Below, piece by piece: positions 15,518-25,512 of a stretch of 64,000 bases of DNA. The first letter of the stretch is position 1, and each line of letters opens with the position of its first letter. Origin of the DNA: Lentisphaeria bacterium (GTDB lineage Bacteria > Verrucomicrobiota > Lentisphaeria > Victivallales > Victivallaceae); assembly GCA_017466125.1 (NCBI GenBank), contig JAFTUS010000084.1:1-64000 (forward strand). The letters run 5' to 3'. The notes below the pieces were generated by a model that ran no database searches, had not been told where the DNA came from, and worked only from the letters and a program-made list of their open reading frames with translations. Made by a program: the position numbers and the translations under genes.

Positions 15518-18500
15518 TATTTTGCCTCTTCTATTTTTTCCATGCGGGGCAGGGCGTACCAGATGGAGTGATCTTTGGGGATGTAGAAGTTCATCAAATA
15601 GAAGTACACCTGTTTTTTGCCTTCGGGGATCACGCACTCGCCTTGCAGATATTCCCATTCGCCCACGCGGTTGTTGGCTTTGGCGTGAACCAGAAATTTG
15701 TAATCGGTGGTGCGTATCGCGATCGAACCGGTGTAACCTTTGCCCGCCCAGGGGCGGCTGTTCCAGACCCATGCGGAAATGCGGTATTTTTCACCGGGTT
15801 TCACGTTGACGATCGTGGTGCATTGTCCGGTGCTGCCGGGGATGTTGATGGCGTTCATACCATTGAATTTCTGAACCTTGAAGCCTTTGGAGGGACTCCA
15901 TTTGCCGATGTTTTTTCCGGCGGCAAGACCGGTGAATTGATTGTCCCGGAGGCGGTTGGGCGTTTCCATAAGTTGAACTTTCACATCCTTGCATGGAGTT
16001 CCGTCCATATTGAGTACGCGGCAGAGGAAATTCCATTCTCCGCCATCCTGAATACTCTTTGCCAGCAGGAGATTTTTGCCTTTTTTGAGGGTGACGGTGA
16101 ATTTTTCATTATCCACTTTGGGGGTCGCTCCGCGGTTGCCGAGAAATTCGCCGACCTTTTTGCCGTTGAGGTACAGCACATAACCGTCATCGCTGTTCAG
16201 CCCGAATTGGACTTGTTTTTCGGCGGGGCTGACCAGTTCGCAGGCGAGGTAGGCGGCAACGTTGTTTACGGGGATGCCTTTGATCTGTGCCGCGTCAAGC
16301 TGGAGCGGGATATTTTCGTTGCAGCGTGTCATGTGAAGCTGCTGCCAGTGGAGTTTGTACTTGCCGGGTGTCCAGAAGAAACCGGGCTTGAATTCGGCGG
16401 TGACGCTCCCGGTGTAGAGCGGCTTATAATTGGCTTCGCCGCCGTGTGCTTTCAGATAATCGGTTTTGGCGGCCTCGTAACCGTGAAGTGCATCGCCCTG
16501 ATTGGGGAAGGGCCCGACGGCGAGGTAGTGAAGGATATACCCGTCTTTGTCGAGAGCAAAGGGCCCTGCGTTGAGGGGTTCCTGACCGGCCTGGGAGACG
16601 ATTTCCTGAAGGGAGATGCTGTCGAAGAGCATTTCGCTGTCGTGGGAGATGCCCGTGCCGCGGAAATAGATGTAGCGTTCGCCGCCGGTAAACTTGAAGT
16701 CCACCGTGAGGTGTTCCCACTTATCCGAACCGGTTCCCTGTGCGGAGGCGAGTTTCTTGAAGCCCCAACTGTTGACCTGGATCTCCGGTTTGCCTTGGCC
16801 TTTGATACGTTTGGCGTAGCAGCTCAAACGGTAGTTTTTGCCTTTGTCGAGGGCGATGACCTGGATCAGTGCGCCGTTGTAGATCGTTTTGGCAGAGTAT
16901 TTTCCGCTTTTTGCATCATCGGAACGGACGACTTTGTTGTTGAGGATCCAGAGCGTTGGTTTTTCGAGGTGCCAGTATTCCAGATCGTTGTTTTTCACCA
17001 GTTCTTTTTTGGTGGTTTCACCGAAAATAACGATTTCAGCACCTTTTTTCAGATTGGCTTTGAGAGCGGTGCTTTCGCCGTTGGTGAAGTCCACCCATGT
17101 CAGATAATCGTAGCCGGGTTTTTTCGTCAGTGCGGGTTCGGCGGAAACGGTGACTTCGCGGCTCTCTTTGCCGCAGACCACACGGTATTTGCCGATGCCG
17201 GGGAGACGGAAATAGGCGGTGCCGTCGGGGTCGGCAACAACGCCGTCCAGTGCGCCGGGGTGGTTGTTGTCATAGAGGAAGACCATTTTTCCGGCATTGG
17301 CTTTGCCCACGGCGGCGACCAGTTCGGGTTTGCGCTTTGCGGGGAGGGGGGGCGGTTCGTTTCCGGTGATTTCCTTCAGGGCTTTTTTCACGCTGTCGTC
17401 AACGATGTTGAGGCTGTAAGCGGGGACGGTGGGGTCGAACCAGTTGATATTGTAGAGGAACCAGCCGCCGTAGTAACGCCATGACCATATTTCATCGACT
17501 TTGACGCCGGGGCCGGAGAGACTGGGATAACGGGGGATCACTTTGAATTCAAAGATGCCGTTTTCTTTGCCGTTTTTCATATTGCGGGCGAACCGGTCCC
17601 ACGGGCCGTAGTTGAGTTTGCCTTCTCTGGTGAACCCGAAACGGCCGTCGCCGCTCTGACCGCAGGTGATCACGCCGGAAACGTATTTGCAGGAAGCCGC
17701 CTGATGGATCTGGCGGTAGAGGGAGGTTGCCACGCGCCACTGTTCAGCATAGAGACCCTTGGGGTTGCGCTGGAAGTCGTTGATCTTGCCGAAGCCGAAG
17801 ATCTCGCCGATGAGGATGGGGACTTCACCCTTGAACCCCTGAACTTTGATTTCGCGGTTGATCGCCTGTTCCAGATTGCCGTAGGGGTGATAGTTGTAGA
17901 CCTGAAAACTCTCTTTGCTGAATTTGCCCAGTTTGACAAAGGGGTAGAGGCTCAAGTTGTGGTTGATTTCCACGATACGGGTGGGGTCGAGCGTGCGGAT
18001 GAATTTGGAAAGTTCATCGTGAGCGCGCATTTTGGTCTGATCGATTTTGCGCAGATTGGCGGGGCTGGTATCGCCGACGGAGAACTGTTCGTTGTCGATG
18101 CACCAGAAGACGATGGAGGGGTGGTTGTAGTTGGCTTTGACATAAGTTCCCCACCACTTTTTCACCAGCGGATCGTTGGCGAGCAGGATATTGGCGTTTT
18201 CTCTGCCCTTGCCTTCCAGTACGGAGTTGAACCGCCACGTTTCCGTTTCGACGAGGAAGCCCAGTTCATCGGCGGCAACGAACCACGCCGAGGGGTCGAA
18301 GTTGCAGTCGGTGTGGAGGCGGTGCAAGTTGAAGCCGGTATCCCGCAGCCACTGATAGTAGGTGATCGCAGCGGGGATATATTCATTGTGGCGGCTGGTG
18401 ACGGTGGAAACATCGCCTTTGATGTAAATTTCCTTTTCGTTGAGGAGGAATTTATCCTTTTGGGTACGGAATTCGCGGAACCCGAAACGGTCGTATTTCA

Positions 18501-19320
18501 CATCGGAGAGTTTGCCGTTGACAAAGAGTTCGGTTTTGAGTTGATAGAGGTGTGCTTTGCCGTATTTGCCGTACCCCCAGAGGATGGGGTTCGCCCATGC
18601 TTTGGCGGTTTTGAGTTCGCCCTCTTTGCCGACTTTGCCTTTGACTGCGGGGAGGGTGAGGACGGTTTTGCCGTTATCCAGCACGGAGGCGCGCAGTTCC
18701 ACATCGGCATCTTTGCCGGTGAAGTTCTGAATATAGGTGCGGACGTCAAGTTTTTTCTGACGGACGCTGGGAATGGCGTGGGCGTACTGAATGGAGACGT
18801 CGGGCAGAGCGTAGAGCAGCACATCGCGGGGAATACCTGCCAGCCGTCCCTGCCGGTGGGTGACTGCCAGACTGTTGTACGTGCGGACGGAGAGTTCATT
18901 CTTTTCGCCGTAACGGATCAACTCTGCGGGGATGAGGATCTCTTCCCAGAAATTCTTGGTGGGGGACGTTGCGACCGGAGTGCCGTTCCAGCAGACCTGA
19001 TATCCTTCGGCGATGAATTCAAAAACGAGTTTCAGGCGTTTGCCCTTCCACTCCGCAGGAACGTTGACCGGAGTTTTGTAGAAACAGTACAGGGCGTTGT
19101 TGACATAATTGGGGAACTGAAACTCCCGGCCACGCCCCCAGGTACCCCAACTTGAGGGGACTTTCACCGGCTGCCATACGGCATTGGCGGGGAGGGTGTT
19201 TGTTTTGGAAAAAGCACACTCCCAAACACCGTTGAGATATACTTTGGAACGGTATTCCGCCGAAAACGCTCCAAAGGCGGCGCAACAGAATAACAACGCA
19301 GTCAAGATTGTTTTTTTCAT
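15517..19320 (-). CDS. Large secreted GH2-family glycosidase with C-terminal binding domains
   Basis: This 1267-aa protein starts with signal peptide MKKTILTALLFCCAAFGAFS. Residues 25-290 form the GH2 sugar-binding and immunoglobulin-like domains. The catalytic barrel follows: NHPSIVFWCIDNEQFS holds the acid/base Glu411, and VPILIGEIFGFG holds the nucleophile Glu506. The normal GH2 motif is N-E-x, here DNEQ. Residues about 780-930 look like a carbohydrate-binding beta-sandwich (NDLEYWHLEKPTLW). A PA14/GLEYA-like region (LNSDDGYVLYLNGKKVG) and a last beta-sandwich follow. Specificity among beta-galactosidase, glucuronidase and mannosidase cannot be read. It is the second gene of a pseudopilin-GH2-propeller operon. 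Confidence 0.85.
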   Translation of the reverse strand: MKKTILTALLFCCAAFGAFSAEYRSKVYLNGVWECAFSKTNTLPANAVWQPVKVPSSWGTWGRGREFQFPNYVNNALYCFYKTPVNVPAEWKGKRLKLVFEFIAEGYQVCWNGTPVATSPTKNFWEEILIPAELIRYGEKNELSVRTYNSLAVTHRQGRLAGIPRDVLLYALPDVSIQYAHAIPSVRQKKLDVRTYIQNFTGKDADVELRASVLDNGKTVLTLPAVKGKVGKEGELKTAKAWANPILWGYGKYGKAHLYQLKTELFVNGKLSDVKYDRFGFREFRTQKDKFLLNEKEIYIKGDVSTVTSRHNEYIPAAITYYQWLRDTGFNLHRLHTDCNFDPSAWFVAADELGFLVETETWRFNSVLEGKGRENANILLANDPLVKKWWGTYVKANYNHPSIVFWCIDNEQFSVGDTSPANLRKIDQTKMRAHDELSKFIRTLDPTRIVEINHNLSLYPFVKLGKFSKESFQVYNYHPYGNLEQAINREIKVQGFKGEVPILIGEIFGFGKINDFQRNPKGLYAEQWRVATSLYRQIHQAASCKYVSGVITCGQSGDGRFGFTREGKLNYGPWDRFARNMKNGKENGIFEFKVIPRYPSLSGPGVKVDEIWSWRYYGGWFLYNINWFDPTVPAYSLNIVDDSVKKALKEITGNEPPPLPAKRKPELVAAVGKANAGKMVFLYDNNHPGALDGVVADPDGTAYFRLPGIGKYRVVCGKESREVTVSAEPALTKKPGYDYLTWVDFTNGESTALKANLKKGAEIVIFGETTKKELVKNNDLEYWHLEKPTLWILNNKVVRSDDAKSGKYSAKTIYNGALIQVIALDKGKNYRLSCYAKRIKGQGKPEIQVNSWGFKKLASAQGTGSDKWEHLTVDFKFTGGERYIYFRGTGISHDSEMLFDSISLQEIVSQAGQEPLNAGPFALDKDGYILHYLAVGPFPNQGDALHGYEAAKTDYLKAHGGEANYKPLYTGSVTAEFKPGFFWTPGKYKLHWQQLHMTRCNENIPLQLDAAQIKGIPVNNVAAYLACELVSPAEKQVQFGLNSDDGYVLYLNGKKVGEFLGNRGATPKVDNEKFTVTLKKGKNLLLAKSIQDGGEWNFLCRVLNMDGTPCKDVKVQLMETPNRLRDNQFTGLAAGKNIGKWSPSKGFKVQKFNGMNAINIPGSTGQCTTIVNVKPGEKYRISAWVWNSRPWAGKGYTGSIAIRTTDYKFLVHAKANNRVGEWEYLQGECVIPEGKKQVYFYLMNFYIPKDHSIWYALPRMEKIEEAK

Positions 19321-19391
19321 TTAAAAAATCCTTGTTTTATGTTAAGTATCAAGACACAAATTGCCTGTGATTTGCACTTTTGAACTGAAAA

Positions 19392-20126
19392 TTATTTGTT
19401 GCTCAACTGAGTGAAAGCGGAGTTCAGACCGCCCGCTTCCCAGCCATTGTAATTTCCGCCGTTATTGACCTTATCGGTGGTATAGTTGAACTTGTTGAAA
19501 ACAGCACCATCCTGTCGAAGAATATTGATATTGCCGTTGTGCTGTCCGGGAATGTAGAGCATATCCACAGCCATCAGCATATGCGGTTGATCCAAACGAT
19601 AAGTCGTACGATCATCGACCGATGCATCTCCGCCCAGACTTTTCTGGATTTGTTTAGCAGTATGATTATTATAGAGGTAACTGGCGTGAAGAATATTGGA
19701 GTCTTTGATCCACTGATTTTCCTTCCCTTTGGTATACAAATCCCATTTCTCATTATTTAACACGTAACCGGCAGCTGCGGCAGCCGCATTCCGGGGACAT
19801 TCGTAAACCGAAATAGGTTCAAGGTATTTATGTTTGATGAAAAACCAACCGATGCCAAACCACGTATCGTAAATTCTTAAACGGCTTGACATCATGACTC
19901 GATTTCCTCTGTGGCTGCCGTTCCAACCATCACGACCGGCGGGGAACCAGCCTTCGTAATCGTTACCGTACAAACCAAACGCAGTTCCCTGCTGTTTGAG
20001 GTTGCTGACGCAAGTGGCGGCCTGTGCCTTTTCACGGGCTTTGTTAAGAGCGGGCAGAAGCATGGCGGCAAGAATAGCAATGATGGCGATGACGACCAAC
20101 AGTTCAATGAGGGTGAAATGTCGCAT
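19392..20126 (-). CDS. Type IV pilin-like pseudopilin, operon head
   Basis: The 244-aa product starts at ATG 20126 ([10 protein letters not shown]); a TTG at 20168 in the same frame would add 14 residues and is less typical. The prepilin leader [20 protein letters not shown] is followed by the long helix [20 protein letters not shown], as in the general-secretion/DUF1559-like pseudopilins abundant in Lentisphaerota. The globular part carries [13 protein letters not shown] and [15 protein letters not shown]. The residue before the expected cleavage site is His, not the usual Gly. It is 71 nt upstream of the GH2-like gene and is likely co-transcribed with it. Its start codon lies in a palindromic element. 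Confidence 0.88.
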   Translation of the reverse strand: MRHFTLIELLVVIAIIAILAAMLLPALNKAREKAQAATCVSNLKQQGTAFGLYGNDYEGWFPAGRDGWNGSHRGNRVMMSSRLRIYDTWFGIGWFFIKHKYLEPISVYECPRNAAAAAAGYVLNNEKWDLYTKGKENQWIKDSNILHASYLYNNHTAKQIQKSLGGDASVDDRTTYRLDQPHMLMAVDMLYIPGQHNGNINILRQDGAVFNKFNYTTDKVNNGGNYNGWEAGGLNSAFTQLSNK

Positions 20127-20249
20127 AATATCAATTATGTGAAGTCGGAATAGAGAATTTACCCTCAAAATAAAAAAAACAAAAACAAGGGAGACAAAAA
20201 AATGAAAGCAAACAACCTCAAACAGCGTAACATAATTGATATTATGCGA
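20121..20249. repeat. Pair of 20-bp inverted copies of a palindrome at the pseudopilin start
   Basis: The segment at 20121-20140 is the exact reverse complement of 20230-20249. Each copy itself contains CATAAT-N4-ATTATG, a palindrome like a dimeric regulator site. The first copy overlaps the pseudopilin ATG and the second lies about 110 bp upstream. A repressor pair making a DNA loop, or an RNA hairpin closing the leader, are both possible. Confidence 0.9.
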
Positions 20250-20480
20250 AGTTACAACCTTCCGCCGTCACCTTAACGGCAATGAGCCATTTTTGCAAAA
20301 CTCCCTGTTATTCCATGAATTTCAGTTGTTCCAAGTATTAAATTAGCACATGTAAATAAAAAATCCAACTTTTTTTTAATAAATTTGCGATAAAAAGATT
20401 TGAAATAATGATAAAAGATTTGAAAAATTGATATTTGCGGGTATTTTTTTTCTGCAATCCGTCTCTTTGCAGGGGGGCTT
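20250..20480. other. Non-coding interval between pseudopilin operon and oxidoreductase gene
   Basis: This A+T-rich stretch has no credible gene on either strand. It carries TTTTTTTT-rich tracts just after the oxidoreductase stop and, at its left end, the distal copy of the palindrome described above. I see no clear terminator hairpin or promoter consensus in it. Confidence 0.6.
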
Positions 20481-21689
20481 TCAGATATTCTGTGAGAAGG
20501 TGAAATCGCAATTTTCCAGATTTTCCGGCAGCGCGGGGATCTCAAAGGGATTGCCCCCGTTGCGGATGGACTGCGCTCCGCAGCAGCCGACCGCAACAGC
20601 ATAACGCCCGCTCTGCGGCGAAGAGACCGGAGCGGCTTTCCCGCGCAGTATGTCGGTGAAAATCTTTACAATGGCACGATCCGCCTCAACGTGTTTCTCA
20701 TCTCTGCCCGAAAGACGGATCGTTTCCGTCCCCTCCAGATGAAAGGCATCGCTGCGTTTGTTCCACAACTGGATGGCGGCAGTGGAAGCCGTGTCACCGT
20801 AATTTTCCAGACGCCCCTTTGTGCCGATGACCGTGTAGTTGCGGCAGGCATCCGGGGTGAAATGGCACTGCATGTAACTTGCCTGTACCCCGTTGGATAA
20901 CTGCATATTGATCATGTTGATGTCTTCATTGGAAATGTGCGGGTAATAGTCGGCGGTACTTTCCGGCGGCCACGCTTTCTGACTGCGGATCTCCGCCACA
21001 CAGGGGCAGGGCGAACCGTTTCCCGCCGGACGCCGCGCAAGCCCCGCATAAAGCGAACTTGCCCCGAAACCGTTGACCCGCACACTGCGGGCGTTTGCCA
21101 GCCAGTGGATGATGTCGATGTCGTGCGCCCCCTTCTGCAACAGAAGCGAGGTCGTGTTGCTGCGGTCGGCGTGCCAGTCACGGAAGTACGCATCTCCGCC
21201 GTAACTGATGAAGTGACGGCACCAGATCGCTTTGACTTCGCCGATGGCTCCCGTAAGGATGAGTTCACGCATGCGGTTGGTGAACTCCATGTGACGCATG
21301 TTATGCCCCGCCATCAATGCCGTGCGCGTGTCGTATGCCGTTTGCAGAATACGGTCGGCACCCTCAATGGTGATCGCCAGCGGTTTTTCCAGATAGACCG
21401 GCACATGGCAGCGGAGGGCGTAACATGCCTGTTCTTCATGGCAGTAATCCGGGGTGGTGATGAAAACTCCGTCAAGGTTTTCCCGTTCGATCATCTCATG
21501 GTAATCGGCGTAAACGCGCACTGTCTGACCGAATTTCTGCCGGTACCGCTCCTGAAAAGCGGCACGCTGTTCAGGGAAAATATCGGTTCCGGCGACGATT
21601 TCAACGCCATCTGCGGGCAGGTGGGCATAATCCGCAAGAGTGCTGCGGTAGCCGCTGCCGATGATGCCGAGACGGAGTTTCCTGTTCAT
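20481..21689 (-). CDS. Gfo/Idh/MocA-family NAD(P)-dependent oxidoreductase
   Basis: The 402-aa product starts at MNRKLRLGIIGSGYR (21689), with GAGGAA just upstream; a second in-frame start lies four codons earlier. The N-terminal Rossmann fold carries GIIGSGYRS. The family signature for the sugar-binding half is seen in VYLEKPLAITIEGADRI (the EKP motif) and in KGAHDIDIIHWLANA (the catalytic Asp/His region). Such enzymes oxidise or reduce sugars, inositols or sugar acids. It is divergent from the AraC regulator at 21796, which probably controls it. The exact substrate is unknown. Confidence 0.9.
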   Translation of the reverse strand: MNRKLRLGIIGSGYRSTLADYAHLPADGVEIVAGTDIFPEQRAAFQERYRQKFGQTVRVYADYHEMIERENLDGVFITTPDYCHEEQACYALRCHVPVYLEKPLAITIEGADRILQTAYDTRTALMAGHNMRHMEFTNRMRELILTGAIGEVKAIWCRHFISYGGDAYFRDWHADRSNTTSLLLQKGAHDIDIIHWLANARSVRVNGFGASSLYAGLARRPAGNGSPCPCVAEIRSQKAWPPESTADYYPHISNEDINMINMQLSNGVQASYMQCHFTPDACRNYTVIGTKGRLENYGDTASTAAIQLWNKRSDAFHLEGTETIRLSGRDEKHVEADRAIVKIFTDILRGKAAPVSSPQSGRYAVAVGCCGAQSIRNGGNPFEIPALPENLENCDFTFSQNI

Positions 21690-21795
21690 GGTGTTCCTCA
21701 TGATAAAAAAAGATATTTATCTCATAAAATACTTGCTTTTTTGTGATTTTCCAGTTATATTTTCAATATGGACATAAAAAGACGGGTTTTTCATA

Positions 21796-22641
21796 ATGAG
21801 TAAGCCGAATTATTTTTCTTTTGTTTGCTGTGAATGGGGCATTGCGCTGCCCAACAGCGGTGTTACGGAGTGGAAGGATTATCAGTATTTCTGCATGGAA
21901 TATATCGACTCCGGGCGCGGTACACTTGAAGTTGACGGCAAACGCTATATCTGCGAACCCGGAGATATCTACTTTTTGTATCCCCACAAAGATTACCGTT
22001 ACTGGCCGGACAACCGTGACCCGTGGCATAAGATCTATGCGATGTTTTCCGGTTCACTGGTCGATGAACTGCTCGTGATCTATCAGTTGAAAAATTTGAA
22101 CCATTTTCCGCAGCTTCCGCAGATGCGCCCCTATTTTGAATCGCTTATGAGCATGGCAAGCGATAAACCGGGCAACGCCTCCGCACTGGTACTGCATCAG
22201 TTTCTGGAAAAACTCTCCGGTTCGGTGGTCAACCCCTATCCGGATATTCCGCAACTTTTTGTGACGCTCAAGAAAACACTTGAAATGCACCTCGACCAGC
22301 CTTTCTCTCTGGATGAATATTCCAGAAGTGCCAATGTTTCCGTTTCACATCTGGTGCGGGGATACAAACGTTATTTCGGGCGATCCCCCTACGAATACCG
22401 GATGCAGCTCCGGATGGATATGGCATGCAATCTGCTGCGCCATACCCGGCTGCGCATCAAAGAGGTCGCCGACCGTCTCGCATTTTCCGACCCTTACAGT
22501 TTTTCGGACAGTTTCAGGAAACATATCGGAATGTCCCCGCGGGAGTTCCGCTTGCTCCAGCAGGAGCAGACCCGTCCGCTTCCCCCCGAAGAACCCTGCG
22601 AACTCCAGTATAAACTCGCCAAACAGAACGGCGGGATATAA
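21796..22641 (+). CDS. AraC-family transcriptional regulator
   Basis: This 281-aa protein has an N-terminal cupin-like sensing domain (GRGTLEVDGKRYICEPGDIYFLYP, about residues 40-65) and two C-terminal helix-turn-helix motifs. The first is FSLDEYSRSANVSVSHLVRGYK and the second is IKEVADRLAFSDPYSFSDSF, ending in the family signature GMSPREFRLLQ. It is divergent from the Gfo/Idh/MocA gene with a 106-bp intergenic region that should hold both promoters. It likely responds to a sugar and activates the neighbouring carbohydrate genes. Confidence 0.92.
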   Translation: MSKPNYFSFVCCEWGIALPNSGVTEWKDYQYFCMEYIDSGRGTLEVDGKRYICEPGDIYFLYPHKDYRYWPDNRDPWHKIYAMFSGSLVDELLVIYQLKNLNHFPQLPQMRPYFESLMSMASDKPGNASALVLHQFLEKLSGSVVNPYPDIPQLFVTLKKTLEMHLDQPFSLDEYSRSANVSVSHLVRGYKRYFGRSPYEYRMQLRMDMACNLLRHTRLRIKEVADRLAFSDPYSFSDSFRKHIGMSPREFRLLQQEQTRPLPPEEPCELQYKLAKQNGGI

Positions 22642-22642
22642 A

Positions 22643-24118
22643 TTACTGAACGGAAGTCTGTTTTTTCAGCAAATCGGCGATGACTTCACGGTCGTCAAGG
22701 TGGGTTCTTTCCGTGCCGATGATCTGATAATTTTCATGCCCTTTGCCCGCGATCAGAATGGTGTCGCCGGGAGCGGCTTGCGCAACGGCGGCGGCAATGG
22801 CTTTGCGGCGGTCAGGTTCGATAAGCAGTGCTTTCCCCTCCGGAATTCCGGCGGCGATCTCCTGAATGATCTGCATGGGGTCTTCGGTTCTGGGGTTGTC
22901 GCTGGTCAGAATGACATGATCCGCCAGTTCTGCGGCAACCTTGCCCATGCGGGGACGTTTGGTGCGGTCACGGTCGCCGCCCGCACCGAAAACGACGGTG
23001 AGTTTATTCCGGCTGATTTTGCGGAGAATGTTAAGCACGTTGCGCAGCGCATCGTCCGAATGGGCGTAATCCACATAGAAGTCCGCCCCGTCAGCAGAGG
23101 TGAATTTCTGTAAACGGCCGGGAACGGTGATCGGCTGCGAAAGCGCATAAGCGATTTGCTCCCAACTCAAACCGTAGTTGCGGACAGCGAGAATGGCTCC
23201 CGTAAGATTGTAAACGTTGTGTTCGCCGATGAGATTGGTTTCCACGGAAAACTTTGTTGTTTCATTGCTGATGACGAAACGGGTCTTGTCTGCTGCGAGT
23301 TCCACATCGCTGATGACCCACTCCGCCGCAGGGGAGTGACCGAAGGTGCGCATTTCGCGGCTGCCGAGTTCTTCCGCAAGGCGTTTGCCGAACGGGTCAT
23401 CCACGTTGACCACAGCCGTACCGTCCGGAGAAAAAAGTTCGCTGAAAAGACGGCGTTTCGCCTGATAGTACTCTTCCATGGAGCCGTGATAATCCAGATG
23501 ATCGCCCGTCAGATTGGTAAAAACAGCAGTGTGAAATTTCGCCCCGGCGATCCGTCCCTGCGCCAGAGCGTGGCTTGAAACTTCCATGACAGCGGCTTTC
23601 ATCCCGTTACGGCGCATGGTGCGCAGACGGGGGAAGAATTGTCCCGCATCGGGGGTGGTATGAGTGGCACGGGTCACAGTCTTGCCGTCCCGGTATTCCA
23701 CCGTGGAAAAAAGTCCGCAGGGGATTTGAGCGTTCTGAAACAGATGTGCGATAATAAAAGCACTGGTGGTCTTGCCGTTTGTTCCGGTCACGCCGAAAAG
23801 CGGAACTTCCAGATCCGGCTTGCCGAAGTGCGCCCGCAGCAGTCTGGAATACGCACGGGTCGAGTCGGTCACTTGCAGATAAGTGACGCGGTCGGAGTAG
23901 CAGTCGAGATCTTTGGTGTGAACGATCGTCGTCGCTCCCGAAGCAAGTGCCTGACGGATGAAATCATGCCCGTCTGCAACGGCTCCTGAAATCGCTACAA
24001 ATACATCGCCGGGCAATACCTGACGGGAGTCGTTTTTTATCATCCCGGTCGATATGCCGTCGTAACCGCGCTTTTTCACAAGCAGTCTTCCCAGAGTGGA
24101 TTCATAAGAACGGATCAT
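22643..24118 (-). CDS. murE: UDP-MurNAc-L-Ala-D-Glu:meso-diaminopimelate ligase
   Basis: This 491-aa enzyme adds the third residue of the peptidoglycan stem peptide in the cytoplasm. The ATP-binding loop GVTGTNGKTTSAFI, the GDHLDYHGSMEEYY segment and the C-terminal VFGAGGDRDRTKRPRMG and TSDNPRTEDP motifs are all present. The DNPR motif is the one that recognises meso-diaminopimelate rather than lysine. Length is normal. It begins 13 nt after the end of murF, in one operon with it. The bacterium therefore makes a DAP-type peptidoglycan. Confidence 0.97.
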   Translation of the reverse strand: MIRSYESTLGRLLVKKRGYDGISTGMIKNDSRQVLPGDVFVAISGAVADGHDFIRQALASGATTIVHTKDLDCYSDRVTYLQVTDSTRAYSRLLRAHFGKPDLEVPLFGVTGTNGKTTSAFIIAHLFQNAQIPCGLFSTVEYRDGKTVTRATHTTPDAGQFFPRLRTMRRNGMKAAVMEVSSHALAQGRIAGAKFHTAVFTNLTGDHLDYHGSMEEYYQAKRRLFSELFSPDGTAVVNVDDPFGKRLAEELGSREMRTFGHSPAAEWVISDVELAADKTRFVISNETTKFSVETNLIGEHNVYNLTGAILAVRNYGLSWEQIAYALSQPITVPGRLQKFTSADGADFYVDYAHSDDALRNVLNILRKISRNKLTVVFGAGGDRDRTKRPRMGKVAAELADHVILTSDNPRTEDPMQIIQEIAAGIPEGKALLIEPDRRKAIAAAVAQAAPGDTILIAGKGHENYQIIGTERTHLDDREVIADLLKKQTSVQ

Positions 24119-24130
24119 ATTCCATACCTC

Positions 24131-25501
24131 CTATCGCGCCGCTTCGGGCAATGTTTTTTCCACGGCGATGCCCCGGGAACCTTTGGCAAATACGATGTCG
24201 CCCTTCCGGACCAGTCCGGCAAGGAACGTTTCTGCATCAGAAGAAACCTTAAAGGCTGGAACACCCTGCCGTTCGGGATATTCTCCGACTGTGATGATGC
24301 GGCAGGCGGGAAACAGTTCCCGTGCTTCATCCAGTACGGCGGCGTGTTCAGCGGCGGCAAATTCCCCCAGTTCCCGCATTTCGCCCAGCACCAGCACCAG
24401 TTTGGCGGGGTCGGCAAACTCTTTCAGCCATGCAAACGAAGCACGCATACTGCCGGGGTTGGCATTGTAGGCATCGTTGATGTAGGTGACGCCGTCGATT
24501 TCGGTGCGCTTGGTTCGCATTCCGGGCAGTTCCGTTCCGGTCAGCCCCGCGGCAATGATTTGAGGAGCGACCCCGAAACTCAGTGCCAGTGCCGCCGCTG
24601 CCGCCGCATTGAGCGATTGATGCGCACCCGAAAGATGCCAGCGGATATGGAAACTGCCGCCGTCGGCGAAGTCAAGATCAAAGGAACTGCCTTCCAGATC
24701 GCCGCCGCAGTAACGGCTGCGGACAGTTCCGGAACATGTTCCGAAAGTGGAACAGTTGAATTTCTCTGCTGCTGCTTTCAGAATATCATTGCCCGCAGAG
24801 ACCGCCGGAATGACGGCGGAAGCGGGCGGGAGCAGGGCGGAAAAAATCGCTGATTTTTCCTGTGCGACCCCGTCGAGAGAGTTCAGAAATTCCAGATGAC
24901 AGGGGGCAATGGAATTCACCAGTGCGCCGTTTGGGGCGGCACAGCGGGCGAGGGGGGCGATTTCTCCAAAATGATTTGTCCCCATCTCAATAACAGCGTA
25001 ACGGTGCTTTGCCGTCAACCGGAGCAGATTTTGAGGAACGCCGATCTGATTATTGGTATTGCCGAGCGTATAGAGGACGGCTTCAGCTCCCGCCGCCTCC
25101 GTGAAAACGGCACGCAGCATCTCTTTGACACTGGTTTTGCCGACACTGCCTGTAATGGCAGCGACTTTCAAATCAGGGAAACGGCAGCGGTGGAAATGGG
25201 CGATCGCCTGATAAGCCGCCAGCGTGTCATCCACCAGCAGAGCGGGCAGGGGACATGCGGGCGGAAGTTTGTCTGCTTTGGAACGGGCGATGCAGAGAGC
25301 CGCCGCACCGCCGGAAACGGCTTTATCCAGCATATCGTGGGCATCGAAAGTTTCTCCGGCAAGAGCAAGGAACAATCTGCCTCCGCCGGGTTGACGGGTG
25401 TCGGTATAGACGCCGAACTGTGCCGTTTGAGGCGGTTCAAAAGTCCATACCCCGCCGGTCGCAGTTCTCCACTCTGCGGCGGAAAAAACGGCCTCGGACA
25501 T
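24131..25501 (-). CDS. murF: UDP-MurNAc-tripeptide-D-Ala-D-Ala ligase
   Basis: This 456-aa enzyme attaches D-Ala-D-Ala to complete the cytoplasmic peptidoglycan precursor. Motifs seen are VAAITGSVGKTSVKEML (P-loop), VIEMGTNHFGEIAPL, INDAYNANPGSMRASF and VLVLGEMRELGEFAA, all typical of MurF. It sits between the lipoprotein gene and murE, all leftward with short gaps, so the three form one transcript. No MraY or FtsI gene follows, unlike in a full dcw cluster. Confidence 0.96.
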   Translation of the reverse strand: MSEAVFSAAEWRTATGGVWTFEPPQTAQFGVYTDTRQPGGGRLFLALAGETFDAHDMLDKAVSGGAAALCIARSKADKLPPACPLPALLVDDTLAAYQAIAHFHRCRFPDLKVAAITGSVGKTSVKEMLRAVFTEAAGAEAVLYTLGNTNNQIGVPQNLLRLTAKHRYAVIEMGTNHFGEIAPLARCAAPNGALVNSIAPCHLEFLNSLDGVAQEKSAIFSALLPPASAVIPAVSAGNDILKAAAEKFNCSTFGTCSGTVRSRYCGGDLEGSSFDLDFADGGSFHIRWHLSGAHQSLNAAAAAALALSFGVAPQIIAAGLTGTELPGMRTKRTEIDGVTYINDAYNANPGSMRASFAWLKEFADPAKLVLVLGEMRELGEFAAAEHAAVLDEARELFPACRIITVGEYPERQGVPAFKVSSDAETFLAGLVRKGDIVFAKGSRGIAVEKTLPEAAR

Positions 25502-25512
25502 GGCTTCCTCCG

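Noticed and set aside
15568-17484. Long open frame (about 638 codons) antisense to the GH2-like gene
   Set aside because: It mirrors the codon-biased GH2-like gene, has low-complexity composition rich in Phe, Val, Ala and Gly, and shows no recognisable domain. The sense protein has clear catalytic motifs. The same applies to the 483-codon antisense frame at 17704-19155.
20127-20168. Longer pseudopilin beginning at TTG 20168
   Set aside because: It would add 14 residues before the prepilin motif without a better ribosome site; the ATG at 20126 gives the usual short leader.
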